A program made the position numbers and the translations under genes. A stretch of DNA of 64,000 bases from Phenylobacterium sp. J367 (GTDB taxonomy: Bacteria; Pseudomonadota; Alphaproteobacteria; Caulobacterales; Caulobacteraceae), in NCBI RefSeq assembly GCF_024699985.1, contig NZ_JAJONA010000001.1:1922001-1986000 (forward strand), written 5' to 3'. Positions 7,715 to 16,961 of this stretch are shown here, in pieces. Below the pieces are notes generated by a model, which worked only from the letters and a program-made list of their open reading frames with translations, made no database searches and was not told the origin of the DNA. Numbering within the stretch: the first letter of the stretch is position 1; each line of letters opens with the position of its first letter.

Positions 7715-9805
7715 TCATTTCGGCGCGACGGCGTCGAGGTCGGTCTTCAGCTCGCGCGCCCAGATGCGGCCGGCGCGGCAGGCGGCGATGAAGCCCTTCG
7801 GCCCCGCCGCCAGGTCCACATAGCCTTCGTCCTGGTCCTCGGGCGCGATGCCGGCCTTGGCGAGGAAGTCCGCGGCCTCGGCGGTGTGGCCGATCACCTT
7901 GCAGTGGGCGTGAGCGTCGTTGACGAAGTCCTTGGCGCACTTGTCGATGGCCAAGAGGGCCGCGCCCTTCTCCGACACGATGACGGCCACGGCGTCGTAG
8001 AGCACCGAGGGCCCGCCATCGATCTTCTGCATGGCCGGCTGCAGCACGCCGTTCGAGAGCGTGGCGCCGCCGACCTTGGGCGCGATGATCTCGTAGGCCG
8101 CGCCCTCCTTCTCGACGGCGGCGATGAGGCCGTTCAGCAGGTCGGCGTCGGCGCCGTCGGTGATCAGGATGCCCACCTTGCGGCCCCGGAAGTCGGCCGG
8201 AAGACGCTTCAGGATGCTGAGCGCGTCGGACGGCTCCAGGTCGGTGCGGACGGCCACGAAGGGCTTGGCGGCGGCCGGCTTCTTCGCCAGGCCCAGGCCG
8301 TCCGCCACCGTCTTCGCCAGGTCGCCGTCGATGTTGACCAGGTGGGAGACCAGCCTGGCCCGGATGTCCTCGCGCTCGACCTTGGACAGCTCGAAGACCA
8401 GGGCGTCGCCGATGTGCTTCTGCTCCACCGGGGTCTGGCTCAGGTAGAACTGCCGCGCCTGGCTGTAGTGGTCGGCGAAGCTCTCCGGACGGATCTGCCG
8501 CGTCGCGCCGGCGACCTCCTGCTCGAAGTGACGGTAGCCGCGCTCCGGGCTCTCGCGCGGACCGCCCCAGCTGTTCGGCTCGTAGTTCACCCGTCCGATC
8601 GGATTGCGCATGGCCATGTGGCCGTCCTGCTGGAAGTTCATCACCGGGCAGCCCCTGGGCTGGTTGATCGGGATGTGGGTGAAGTTGGGCGAGCCCAGCC
8701 GCTTCAGCTGGGTGTCCAGGTAGGAGAAGTTCCGGCCCTGCAGCAGCGGGTCGTTCGAGAAGCCGATGCCGGGGACCACGTTCTGGGTCAGGAAGGCCAC
8801 CTGCTCGGTCTCGGCGAAGAAGTTGTCCACCGAGCGGTCCAGGACCAGCCGGCCGACGATCCGCACCGGCACGAGCTCCTCCGGGATGATCTTGGTCGGG
8901 TCGAGGACGTCGAAGTCGAAGGTGTCGGCGAAGGCCTCGTCGAAGAGCTGGACGCCCAGCTCCCATTCCGGCGGGTCGCCGGCGCCGATCGCGTCCCACA
9001 GGTCGCGGCGGTGGAAGTCCGGGTCGGCCCCGTTGATCTTCACGGCCTCGTTCCACATCACCGACTGGAGGCCGAGCTTCGGCTTCCAGTGGAACTTCAC
9101 GAAGGTCGATTTCCCGTCCTTCGTCAGGAACCGGAAGGTGTGGACCCCGAAGCCTTCCATGAACCGGAAGGAGCGCGGGATGGCGCGGTCCGACATGACC
9201 CACATGATCATGTGCATGGATTCCGGCGTCAGGCTGATGAAGTCCCAGAAGTTGTCGTGCGCCGTCTGGGCCTGCGGGAAGCCGCGGTCCGGCTCCGGCT
9301 TGGCGGCGTGGACCAGGTCGGGGAACTTGATCGGGTCCTGGATGAAGAAGACCGGGATGTTGTTGCCGACGAGGTCCCAGTTGCCCTCCTTCGTGTAGAA
9401 CTTCACCGCGAAGCCGCGCACGTCGCGGGCCAGGTCGAACGAGCCCCTTCGAGCCCGCCACCGTCGAGAAGCGCACGAACACCGGCGTCTTCTCCCCTTG
9501 CGCTGGAAGATGTCGGCGCTGGTCAGGTCGGCCAGGCTGTCGGTGGTCTCGAAGACGCCGTGCACGCCGAAGCCGCGGGCATGGACCACGCGCTCCGGGA
9601 TCCGCTCGTGGTCGAAGTGGAAGATCTTCTCGCGGAAATGGAAGTCCTCGATCAGGGCCGGGCCGCGCAGGCCGGCGCGCAGCGTGTTCTGGTCGTCGGC
9701 GACGGGCGTCCCCTGCTGGGTGGTGAGGACCTGATCGTCCTGGGCCGTCTGGTGAGTCTCGCCGCCCGCGCCTGGATTGCGCGCGCGATAGGTTTCGTCG
9801 CTCAT
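7715..9805 (-). CDS. katE: Large-subunit catalase, two compensating frameshifts
   Basis: A clade-2 monofunctional catalase (HPII type), about 696 aa, decomposing hydrogen peroxide in the cytosol. The catalytic His is in [12 protein letters not shown] and the haem-ligand Tyr in [13 protein letters not shown]. The C-terminal flavodoxin-like domain ([17 protein letters not shown] onward) marks the large subunit. [12 protein letters not shown] starts at 9805 after GGAGGG. Between about 9443 and 9494 the frame is wrong: a G is missing near 9494 and an extra G is present near 9443. Together they turn the expected [17 protein letters not shown] into nonsense while keeping the outer frame open. The gene is otherwise complete. 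Confidence 0.93.
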   Translation of the reverse strand: MSDETYRARNPGAGGETHQTAQDDQVLTTQQGTPVADDQNTLRAGLRGPALIEDFHFREKIFHFDHERIPERVVHARGFGVHGVFETTDSLADLTSADIFQRKGRRRRCSCASRRWRARRGSFDLARDVRGFAVKFYTKEGNWDLVGNNIPVFFIQDPIKFPDLVHAAKPEPDRGFPQAQTAHDNFWDFISLTPESMHMIMWVMSDRAIPRSFRFMEGFGVHTFRFLTKDGKSTFVKFHWKPKLGLQSVMWNEAVKINGADPDFHRRDLWDAIGAGDPPEWELGVQLFDEAFADTFDFDVLDPTKIIPEELVPVRIVGRLVLDRSVDNFFAETEQVAFLTQNVVPGIGFSNDPLLQGRNFSYLDTQLKRLGSPNFTHIPINQPRGCPVMNFQQDGHMAMRNPIGRVNYEPNSWGGPRESPERGYRHFEQEVAGATRQIRPESFADHYSQARQFYLSQTPVEQKHIGDALVFELSKVEREDIRARLVSHLVNIDGDLAKTVADGLGLAKKPAAAKPFVAVRTDLEPSDALSILKRLPADFRGRKVGILITDGADADLLNGLIAAVEKEGAAYEIIAPKVGGATLSNGVLQPAMQKIDGGPSVLYDAVAVIVSEKGAALLAIDKCAKDFVNDAHAHCKVIGHTAEAADFLAKAGIAPEDQDEGYVDLAAGPKGFIAACRAGRIWARELKTDLDAVAPK

Positions 9806-9968
9806 TGAAGCATCCCTCCTGCTAGACATGGAGAGCGGGTGGGGAGGGCGAGGGTTCAGAGCTGCGCCGATGAATCTTTTCGATCCGCGCCCGCGAGACC
9901 GTCCAAGCCCCGGCGGTTCGGAAACATGGTTAGCGCCGCGTTTACCGGATCGGCCGAGAACGCTGGCC

Positions 9969-10857
9969 ATGGACATCTCGGCGATGCGGCTGGTGGAGAG
10001 GCCCGAGGGGCACCTGGAGCTGGAGCCCCGGCCGACCCCGGACGAGCTCTCCGCCTACTACCGCGACAAGTATTACGGCAGCCGTGACGGGCGCACGCCC
10101 TACGCCTTCGGCTACACGCCCGAGGAACTCGAACATAAGCTCCTCCAGCCCGCCGAGGCCGAGCACGTCTGGGGCCGGCCGCCGGGCCGCCTGCTGGAGG
10201 TCGGCGTCGGCGAGGGCTTCACCCTCGACTACTTCCTGAAGCGCGGCTGGCGGGCGACGGGGCTCGACTTCACCGACGACGGGGTGCGCGAGTTTCACCC
10301 CCCACCTGGTGGGCGCCCTGACCACCGGCGACGCCTTCCGGCTTCTCGACGAGGCGATCGCGGCCGGCGAGACCTATGACCTGATCGTCTGCAACAACGT
10401 GCTGGAGCACGTGCTCGACCCCATGGGCCTGCTGGACCGGCTGCGCGCCATCGTGGCGCCCGAGGGGCTGCTCAGGATCGCCGTGCCCAACGACGGCTCC
10501 TGGCTTCAGGCCGAGATCGTCGCGCGGGGTTTCGGGGCGCCGGAGTTCTGGCTGGCCCCGCCCGACCACCTCAACTACTTCAACACCGACACCCTGCCCC
10601 GCGCGCTCGCGGCCCATGGGTGGGAGGTCACCGAGCACCTCGGGGAATACCCCATCGACACCTTCCTGCTGAACCCGGCCACCAACTACCTGCAGGAGAA
10701 GGCGAGGGGACGGGACTGCCACTTCACCCGCATCGCCTTCGAGATGGGCCTCTGGAAGGCCAAGGGCCTCGACGGCGTCATCGCCTACCGCCGGGGCTGC
10801 GCCGCCGCGGGGATCGGGCGCAACCAGACGGCCTACGCCCGGCCGGCCGCGCGATAG
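9969..10857 (+). CDS. Class I SAM-dependent methyltransferase, frameshifted
   Basis: A Rossmann-fold methyltransferase of about 295 aa. The SAM-binding motif I is [15 protein letters not shown], motif II/III is [16 protein letters not shown], and the post-motif is [13 protein letters not shown]. Similar proteins occur in surface-polysaccharide clusters. The start [20 protein letters not shown] at 9969 is chosen because homologous sequence begins there. The frame breaks in the six-C run at 10298-10303; deleting one C gives [14 protein letters not shown]. It lies 4 bp before the ATP-grasp gene and is the first gene of a four-gene operon. The sugar or protein it methylates is unknown. Confidence 0.8.
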
Positions 10858-10861
10858 GCCG

Positions 10862-11828
10862 GTGAACGTCCTCATTCTCAGCGCGGCGGCCAAGGTCCTG
10901 CTGGTCCGGGCCTTCCGCGAGGCGGCCGGGGCCTGCGGCGGCCGGGTGATCGCCGCGGACGTCACGCCTGACAACGCCGCCCTGTTCGAAGCCGACGAGC
11001 CGCTGATCCTGCCGCGGAGCGACGCGCCGGACTTCCCGGAAGCGGTCGTGGCCGCCTGTCACGCCCACAGCGTCCGCCTGGTGGTCCCGACCCGCGACGC
11101 GGAGCTCGAGACACTTGCCCTGCTGAAGCCCCGCCTCGCCGACCACGAGGTGACGGTCCTGGTCGCCTCGCCGGAGGCCATCGCCATCTGCCGGGACAAG
11201 CGCCGCTTCGCCGCCTTCTGCGCCGCCCAGGGCCTGGAGACGCCGCGCGCCTATGCGCCGGGCGAGGCGCCCGACCGCTATCCGGTGTTCGTTCGCCCGG
11301 TGTCAGGCGCGGGCGGGGCCCAGGCCCGGCGCATCGACCGGGCCGAGGACTTGCCCGACGATCCCGGCCTGCTGGTCCAGGTCTTCGACGCCGCGCCGGA
11401 GTTCACCATCGACGTGCTGCTCGATCTCGAGGGCCGCCCGCTCCAGGCGGTGGCGCGCCAGCGCCTGTCGATCCGCGCGGGGGAGGCGGTGAAGTCGCGG
11501 GTGGTGGCGGCGCCGGAGCTGACCAATCCGGCCATGCGGCTCTGCGCGGCGCTCGGCCTGGTCGGCCACAATGTGGTGCAGGCGTTCTGGGAGCCGGGCG
11601 CCCCCGCCGCGGTTCATCGAGATCAACCCCCGGTTCGGCGGCGCCTCGAACCTCTCGATCCAGGCGGGCCTGGCCTCGCCCGAGCGGATCCTGATGATGC
11701 TGACCGGCTCGCAGAAGGCGGCGACCCCGCGGCCGATCCGCTATGGCCTCACCATGCTGCGCTATGCCGAGGACCGGATCGTCACCGCCGCGGAACTGGC
11801 CGAGCTCGACGCCCGATCCGGGTCATGA
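10862..11828 (+). CDS. ATP-grasp ligase (CarB/PylC-like), frameshifted
   Basis: A protein of about 321 aa with an N-terminal pre-ATP-grasp domain (MNVLILSAAAKVLLVRAFRE, with SVRLVVPTRDAELETL) and an ATP-grasp domain. The ATP-grasp domain has PVFVRPVSGAGGAQARRI for nucleotide binding and IEINPRFGGASNLSIQAG as the metal-binding end. The break is in the C run at 11601-11605; removing one C gives GAPPRFIEINPRFGG. A GTG start at 10862 follows the methyltransferase closely, and the stop overlaps the next ATG (ATGA). Such enzymes join a carboxylate to an amine or other nucleophile. The neighbours point to a sugar or glycan decoration, but the substrate cannot be read from the sequence. Confidence 0.75.
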
Positions 11829-12505
11829 CCCGCGCCCTGCTGCTCGACATGGACGACACGCTCTACGAGGAGCGGTCCTACGTCCTCTCCGGCTTCCGCG
11901 CGGTGGCCGAAGAGATCCACGCCCACTTCCCGCATGCCGACGCGGACGCCGTCTTCGCGCACCTGGCCGAGACGCTGGAGAGCCAGGGCCGGGGCAAGCT
12001 GTTCGACGGCGCGCTGCTCGCCTTCCGCATCGAGGCGACGCCGGAGCTGGTGGAGCGGCTCGTCGCCGCCTACCGCCATCACACGCCGGACGTCGCGCTG
12101 TGGCCCGGCGTCGCCGACACCCTGGCCGAGCTGCGCAAGTCCTGGAAGCTCGCCATCGTCACCGACGGGCTGCACGCCATGCAGGCCCGCAAGGCCGAGG
12201 CGCTGGGCTTGGCCGACCTCGTCGACACGGTGGTGTTCTGCTGGGAGCACGAGGCGCCGAAGCCCGATCCGCAGGGGTTCCGCCTGGCGCTGAAACGCCT
12301 CGGCGCCGAGGCCGCCGACGCCGTCGTGGTGGGCGACAACCCGCTGCACGACATCGCCGCCGCCCGGGCCATCGGGGCGAGGTCCGTGCGGGTCCGCACC
12401 GGCCGTTTCGCCGCACTCGACGCCCCGCGCTGGCGGGCGGATGCTGAGGCGGCTTCCTTCGCAGACGTGCCGGACGCGCTCGCCCGGCTGGGGTTCGACC
12501 GATGA
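11825..12505 (+). CDS. HAD-superfamily hydrolase, likely sugar phosphatase
   Basis: A 226-aa HAD phosphatase. Motif I is LLLDMDDTLYEE (nucleophile and acid Asp), motif II is LAIVTDGLH, motif III is the KPDP lysine, and motif IV is VVVGDNPLHDIAAA. The alpha-helical cap after motif I is of the C1 type. It overlaps its neighbours on both sides by ATGA junctions, so translation is coupled with the ATP-grasp ligase and PseI-like synthase. In nonulosonic-acid pathways a phosphatase removes the 9-phosphate. That role is possible but not shown. Confidence 0.85.
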   Translation: MTRALLLDMDDTLYEERSYVLSGFRAVAEEIHAHFPHADADAVFAHLAETLESQGRGKLFDGALLAFRIEATPELVERLVAAYRHHTPDVALWPGVADTLAELRKSWKLAIVTDGLHAMQARKAEALGLADLVDTVVFCWEHEAPKPDPQGFRLALKRLGAEAADAVVVGDNPLHDIAAARAIGARSVRVRTGRFAALDAPRWRADAEAASFADVPDALARLGFDR

Positions 12506-13552
12506 GCAAGACCGTCACCATCGCCGGCCGTCCGATCGGCGCCGACCATCCGCCCTATGTGGTCGCCGAGATGTCGGGCAACCACAACGGCGACATCGGC
12601 CGGGCGCTGGCCCTCATCGACGCCGCCAAGGCCGCCGGCGCCCACGCCGTGAAGCTCCAGACCTACACCGCCGACACCATCACCATCGACCACGACGGTC
12701 CGGAGTTCCGCGTCCATGGCGGCCTTTGGGACGGCCGGCGTCTGTATGAGCTCTACCAGGAGGCCCACACCCCCCTGGGACTGGCATCCGAGGCTGTTCG
12801 AACATGCGGCGAAGGTGGGGATCACGATCTTCTCCTCGCCCTTCGATCCGACCGCCGTCGCCTTCCTGGACGAGTTGGGCGCGCCGGCCTTCAAGATCGC
12901 CAGCTTCGAGCTGATCGACCTGCCGCTGATCGAGCTCTGCGCGAAGACCGGCAAGCCGCTGATCATGTCCACGGGCCTCGCGTCGCCGCAGGAGATCACC
13001 GAAGCCATCGCCGCGGCCCGGGCGGCCGGTGGGGACCAGATCATCCTGCTCCACTGCACCAGCGGCTATCCGACGCCCGCCTCGCAGATGAACCTGCGGA
13101 CCTTGCAGCACCTCGCCGCCCAGCACGACGTCGTCGTCGGCCTCTCGGACCACACCCTGGGCGTCGCCGTTTCCATCGCCTCGGTGGCGCTCGGCGCCGC
13201 CTTCATCGAGAAGCACTTCTGCCTGAGCCGGGCCGACGGCGGGGTGGACTCCGAGTTCTCCCTGGAGCCCGCCGAGCTCGCCCGCCTGGTGGAGGACAGC
13301 CGCACCGCCTGGGAGGCGCTGGGGAGCGTGCAGTACGACGAGGCCGCCTGCGAGGCCTCCAGCCGCGACCACCGCCGCTCGCTGTACGTCACCGCCGACG
13401 TGGCGGCCGGCGAGGCGCTCACCTCCGCCAACGTCCGCTCGATCCGCCCCGGCTTCGGCCTGCCGCCGAAACACCTGCCGGAGGTGCTGGGCCGCAGGGC
13501 GTCCCGCGCGCTGAAGCGCGGCGCGCCGCTGGACTGGTCGATGGTGGAGTAG
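12502..13552 (+). CDS. pseI: PseI/NeuB-type nonulosonic acid synthase, frameshifted
   Basis: A synthase of about 349 aa that condenses phosphoenolpyruvate with a C6 amino sugar to form a sialic-acid-like sugar, most likely pseudaminic acid. The N-terminal TIM barrel shows VVAEMSGNHNGDIGRAL and HAVKLQTYTADTIT, and later LLHCTSGYP and VGLSDHTLG. The C-terminal SAF (antifreeze-like) domain carries RSLYVTADVAAGEALT and RSIRPGFGLPPKHL. The frame breaks in the six-C run at 12770-12775; deleting one C gives EAHTPWDWHPRLFEHA. In Caulobacterales this pathway typically supplies flagellin glycosylation. NeuB (sialic or legionaminic acid) is the alternative. Confidence 0.88.
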
Positions 13553-13672
13553 GGCCCTCTCCCTACCCTCTCCCTCTCGGGCTCCGCCCGGGGGAGAGGA
13601 GGTGATTCGTCGGCCTCGCAGCCCCACTCCTCTCCCCCGCGAAGCGGAGAGGGAGAGGGTAGGGAGAGGGCC
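13553..13672. repeat. Palindromic repeat with about 50-base arms
   Basis: Two arms, about 13553-13604 and 13622-13672, are nearly exact inverted copies; the outer 26 bases are identical (GGCCCTCTCCCTACCCTCTC and on). Each arm also holds a smaller hairpin. The element starts directly after the pseI stop and ends 6 bp before the opposing spsF-like stop, so it probably terminates both transcripts. Confidence 0.8.
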
Positions 13673-13678
13673 TGAGGT

Positions 13679-14374
13679 CTACGCCTCCCGCTCGTACCTC
13701 TGGAACGGCAGCGCCCTAACGTCGGCGCTCGTGAACCGCGGATTGGCCGGATAGAGCGCGTCATAGACCCTGGCCACGAAGGCGTAGTCGTCCGGCGTGT
13801 CGACGGTCCAGCGCAACGCGCTCTCGTCCACGCCTTGCGTCAGCGCCGCCACCGTGAAGCGGGAGCCTTCCTTGTAGAGGTAGGGCGTCACGTGCTCGCG
13901 GTCGTAGAGATCCCGCGCCTCGCGGCCGGCGGCCAGCAGGGCGTCCAGGGTGAAGACTTCCATGTCCAGGCCCCGCGGCCAGGTCGGGATCCGTCCGTTG
14001 GAGACGTAGTCGACCTCCAGCCGCTCGCGGAGGCGGACCCCCGCATCGATCACCCCGGGATCGGTCAGGGGGCAGTCGGCGGTCAGCCGGACCACGTCGC
14101 CCTGGATGTCCAGCGCCTCGACGCAGGCCACGTAGCGGCCGAGCACGTCGGCCAGCGGGCCCCGGAAGACTTCGACGCCAAGGGTCTGGAGATGCGCCGC
14201 CAGCGGGTCGTCCGAGGCTTCGACGCTGGTCGCCACGATCAGCCGGGTAAGCGTCTCGCAGCGCCGCAGCCGCTCGATCTGGCGCTCGACCATCGGCCGG
14301 CCCGCCAGCGGCATCATCACCTTGCCGGGCAGGCGCGACGAACTCATCCGCGCCTGCAGGATCGCCACGGCCAT
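13679..14374 (-). CDS. SpsF-like cytidylyltransferase family protein
   Basis: A 231-aa nucleotidyltransferase of the CMP-sugar/CTP_transf_3 group, similar to spore-coat polysaccharide protein SpsF. The nucleotide-binding N-terminus is VAILQARMSSSRLPGKVM, with PLAGRPMVERQIER and VRLTADCPLTDP following. ALRWTVDTPDDYAFVARVYD is typical of the SpsF end. A GGAGGGG ribosome site precedes the ATG at 14372-14374. It faces the PseI-like gene across a palindromic repeat and likely serves the same nonulosonic-acid or flagellin-glycan pathway. True PseF enzymes are related but shorter on this signature, so I leave the symbol blank. Confidence 0.82.
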   Translation of the reverse strand: MAVAILQARMSSSRLPGKVMMPLAGRPMVERQIERLRRCETLTRLIVATSVEASDDPLAAHLQTLGVEVFRGPLADVLGRYVACVEALDIQGDVVRLTADCPLTDPGVIDAGVRLRERLEVDYVSNGRIPTWPRGLDMEVFTLDALLAAGREARDLYDREHVTPYLYKEGSRFTVAALTQGVDESALRWTVDTPDDYAFVARVYDALYPANPRFTSADVRALPFQRYEREA

Positions 14375-14413
14375 CGAAACCCCCTCCGATGGCCAAGGTC
14401 TAGAGCGCGTCGG

Positions 14414-15520
14414 TCAGACGATCCAGTCGGAGCCGAACGACGACAGGGAGACATTGACCAGGGTGAGCTGGGCGCCGCTGTCGAGGGTCAGGACCACGTC
14501 GGCGCCGATCTGGGCCACGGCATAGCCGCCGTCCATCACATCGACCCGGTCGCCGGCGGCGTAGTGGAAGTCGAGGATGCGGTCGGACCCGGCCTCGGCG
14601 AAGAAGTGGAAGGTGTCGGCGCCCGCGCCGCCGATCAGCACGTCGTTGCCGCGGTCGCCGGACAGCCAGTCGTCGCCGTCGCCGCCCTGGACGAAGTCGT
14701 CGCCCTGGCCGCCGCGGACAATGTCGTTCCCCGCCCCGCCGGCGGCGGTATCGTCGCCCATGTTGCCCAGCACCACGTCGTGGCCGTCGTCGCCGGCAAG
14801 GACGTCGGCGCCCCGGCCGCCCACGACCCAGTCGTCGCCGCCGCCGCCGGAGATCGTGTCGTCGCCGGCGTTGCCGTGCAGGTCGTCGAAGGCGCCGCCG
14901 CCGGAGATCCAGTCGCGGCCGTCGCCGCCGTGCAGGATGTCGGTCGCGTCCGAACCGATCAGAACATCGTCGCCCGACGTCGGCCCGGCGGGGGATTGGA
15001 CACTGGTGGACGAAGACCACGGCGTGTCGTAGCCGGCGAACTTCGAGACATATTGCGACACCGGCGTGCCGTAGGGATCGCGGGTGTCGATGGCGCCGCC
15101 GGAGGTCAGGAAGTCCTTCAGGTTCCAGACGCCGACCAGGTGCGCGCCTGCGATCAGGCCCGACATGGTCACTTGGCTGCCGGCCACCCAGTCGCCGATG
15201 TACTTGACGATATCGAGCGCGATCAGGTCGGCGTGGACGTTCTCGAACCAGGCCTGCTGCGCCGCGTCCTGAGCGGCGGGAGAGGCCAGGAAGCTCGCCT
15301 TGTCATAGACGCCGTAGCTCGCCGCCTTCGCGGTCCAGCGGCCGATGAAGTCGATCTCGCCGGTGCCGTCATGGCCCTCGTAGAAGCCGATCGCCTTCAG
15401 CGCCTCCTCGCCGAACTGGAAGCGGCCCAGATAGCCGACGCTCGAGACGAAGGCGTAGTTGTTGCCGGACTCGTTCTGTCCGAGTGCGCGCAGCAGGTCG
15501 CCGTAGTTTCCGGTGCTCAT
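14414..15520 (-). CDS. Secreted muramidase-like protein with RTX repeats
   Basis: A 368-aa protein without a classical signal peptide. Residues 1 to about 165 look like a lysozyme/lytic-transglycosylase-type domain (LRALGQNESGNNYAFVSSVG with a candidate catalytic Glu, then GYLGRFQFGEEAL). Residues about 180-320 hold roughly a dozen glycine-Asp RTX nonapeptides (GGDGRDWISGG, GGRGADVLAG, GGAGADTFHFF) that bind calcium. The C-terminus LSSFGSDWIV fits a type I secretion signal. The start MSTGNYGDLLRALGQNESG has an AGAGGA site. The likely role is peptidoglycan cleavage outside the cell. No type I exporter is in the window. Confidence 0.8.
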   Translation of the reverse strand: MSTGNYGDLLRALGQNESGNNYAFVSSVGYLGRFQFGEEALKAIGFYEGHDGTGEIDFIGRWTAKAASYGVYDKASFLASPAAQDAAQQAWFENVHADLIALDIVKYIGDWVAGSQVTMSGLIAGAHLVGVWNLKDFLTSGGAIDTRDPYGTPVSQYVSKFAGYDTPWSSSTSVQSPAGPTSGDDVLIGSDATDILHGGDGRDWISGGGAFDDLHGNAGDDTISGGGGDDWVVGGRGADVLAGDDGHDVVLGNMGDDTAAGGAGNDIVRGGQGDDFVQGGDGDDWLSGDRGNDVLIGGAGADTFHFFAEAGSDRILDFHYAAGDRVDVMDGGYAVAQIGADVVLTLDSGAQLTLVNVSLSSFGSDWIV

Positions 15521-15886
15521 CCCCGTGATCCTCTTTGATGGTGCGCCCGCGCCGCCCCGACGGCGGCGCGGGCATGGCCTGAGGCGCCGCCCGACGCGGT
15601 GCTCCAGACGCAGGTTTTCGAGAGAGGCCCCCTGGCTCGTTAGCGCCCAGAGGGTTGACGGGCGGCGCGGGCCGGAATGTGGCGGCTGGCCGCCACAAAG
15701 GTGCGTCAAGTTGACCGTGCCAAGCTTGTTTACCGCACGGCCCAGCTCGTTGACTTTGCTCAGCTTTTGCGACGGACACTGTCCGTCGTGCGACGAAGGC
15801 GCAGACGCGCTAAAGCTTCGCCATGCTATCGATCGAAGGCGCGGGGGGCGCGGGGGAGGGCTGCGGTGCCGGCAACGTTGAGAACC
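15521..15886. other. Divergent regulatory region
   Basis: About 365 bases without a convincing gene separate the RTX protein from the LytTR kinase. It contains three GTTGAC hexamers (15654, 15710, 15749) that could be -35 boxes or regulator half-sites, and the dyad described at 15770-15788. Confidence 0.5.
15770..15788. promoter_or_regulatory. 8-bp dyad operator candidate
   Basis: A perfect inverted repeat, CGACGGAC-ACT-GTCCGTCG, lies about 100 bp upstream of the histidine kinase and 250 bp from the divergent RTX gene. The exact symmetry and position suggest a regulator site. The regulator is unknown. Confidence 0.5.
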
Positions 15887-16961
15887 ATGCTCAACCGGCA
15901 GATCCTGCTGTTGACGATCGGTCTGTGGAGCGCCGCGTGGGGCTTCTACATGTCCCCGGCCTTCATCCTGGGCGAGAACAAGCCGAAGGTCGTGATCTTC
16001 CTGGCCGCCTGCTCGGTCTTCGGCGCGTTCCAGTCGCTGCTGATCTTCCAGTTGATCCGTGGCACCCGTCGGATCTCGATGCGGCTGAGGACCTGCATTG
16101 TCGTGGCCGCAACCCTCGCGGCGATCGCGCTGCACGCCCTGCTCGACACTCAGATCTATGAGGCCGTCTTCTCGCCGAGGCTGGTGTTCCGCGACCCCAC
16201 CCACGTGAAGCAGTTCGAGTATTTCTACCTGACCAACTTCGTCATGCTCGCGCCGACCTACGGGCTCTATCTGGCCGGCGTGGCGCTCACCCTCTCGGCG
16301 CTCGCCAATGAGGACAAGGAGCGCCGGCTCGCCGCCGCCCAGGCGGCCATGCAGGAGGCGCATCTCACGACGCTCCGCCTACAGATCAACCCGCACTTCC
16401 TGTTCAATGCGCTGAACGCCGTCACCGCCCTGGTCGGCGCCGGCCGCAACGCCGAGGCCAGCCAGGTGGTGGCCCGGCTCTCCAGCTTCTTCCGCGCGAC
16501 GCTGAACACCCCGCCGGGCGAGATGGTCCGACTGGAGGAGGAGTTCGACGTCATCGGCTCCTACCTCGACATCGAGGCGGCGCGGTTCGGTCCCCGGCTG
16601 GACGCCCGGATCGACTGCCCGGAGTCCGTGGCCGAGGCCCAGGTGCCGCACTTCCTGCTGCAGCCGCTGGTGGAGAACGCCATCAAGCACGGTGTCGCCC
16701 GGTCCAAGGCCACGGTGCGGCTGGAGATCGCCGCGCGAATCCGGGACGGCCGGCTGGTGGTGCGGGTCGCCGACGACGCCGGGCCGCTGGACGGCGAGGC
16801 GCCGCCGGGCGCCCGGCGTCGGTCTGCACAACGTCGAGCAGCGGCTGGCCGCGCTCTACGGCGAAGAAGCCACGTTCCGCGCCGGCCGCCAGGGCCGCCA
16901 GTTCGTGGCCGAGGTCGAGCTGCCGCTCACCGTCGGGCGGCCGGAGCGGGCGGCCGCCTGA
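15887..16961 (+). CDS. LytS/YpdA-type histidine kinase, frameshifted
   Basis: A membrane sensor kinase of about 357 aa. Four hydrophobic segments lie in residues 1-140 (ILLLTIGLWSAAWGFYMSP; VIFLAACSVFGAFQSLLIF; CIVVAATLAAIALHALL; NFVMLAPTYGLYLAGVAL). The His_kinase dimerisation motif LQINPHFLFNALNAVTALV carries the phosphorylated His. The ATPase domain has LLQPLVENAIKHG (N box). The end of the ATPase domain, GVGLHNVEQRLAALYG, is in another frame. The break is in the CCC at 16812-16814; removing one C restores GAGVGLHN. The stop overlaps the response-regulator start (TGATG). The two form a LytTR two-component system. Confidence 0.87.

Noticed and set aside
7611..9808. Long open frames on the strand opposite the catalase and inside other genes
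   Set aside because: At this GC content long antisense frames are expected. They are Arg/Gly/Pro-rich, have no family signatures and are shadows of the real genes.
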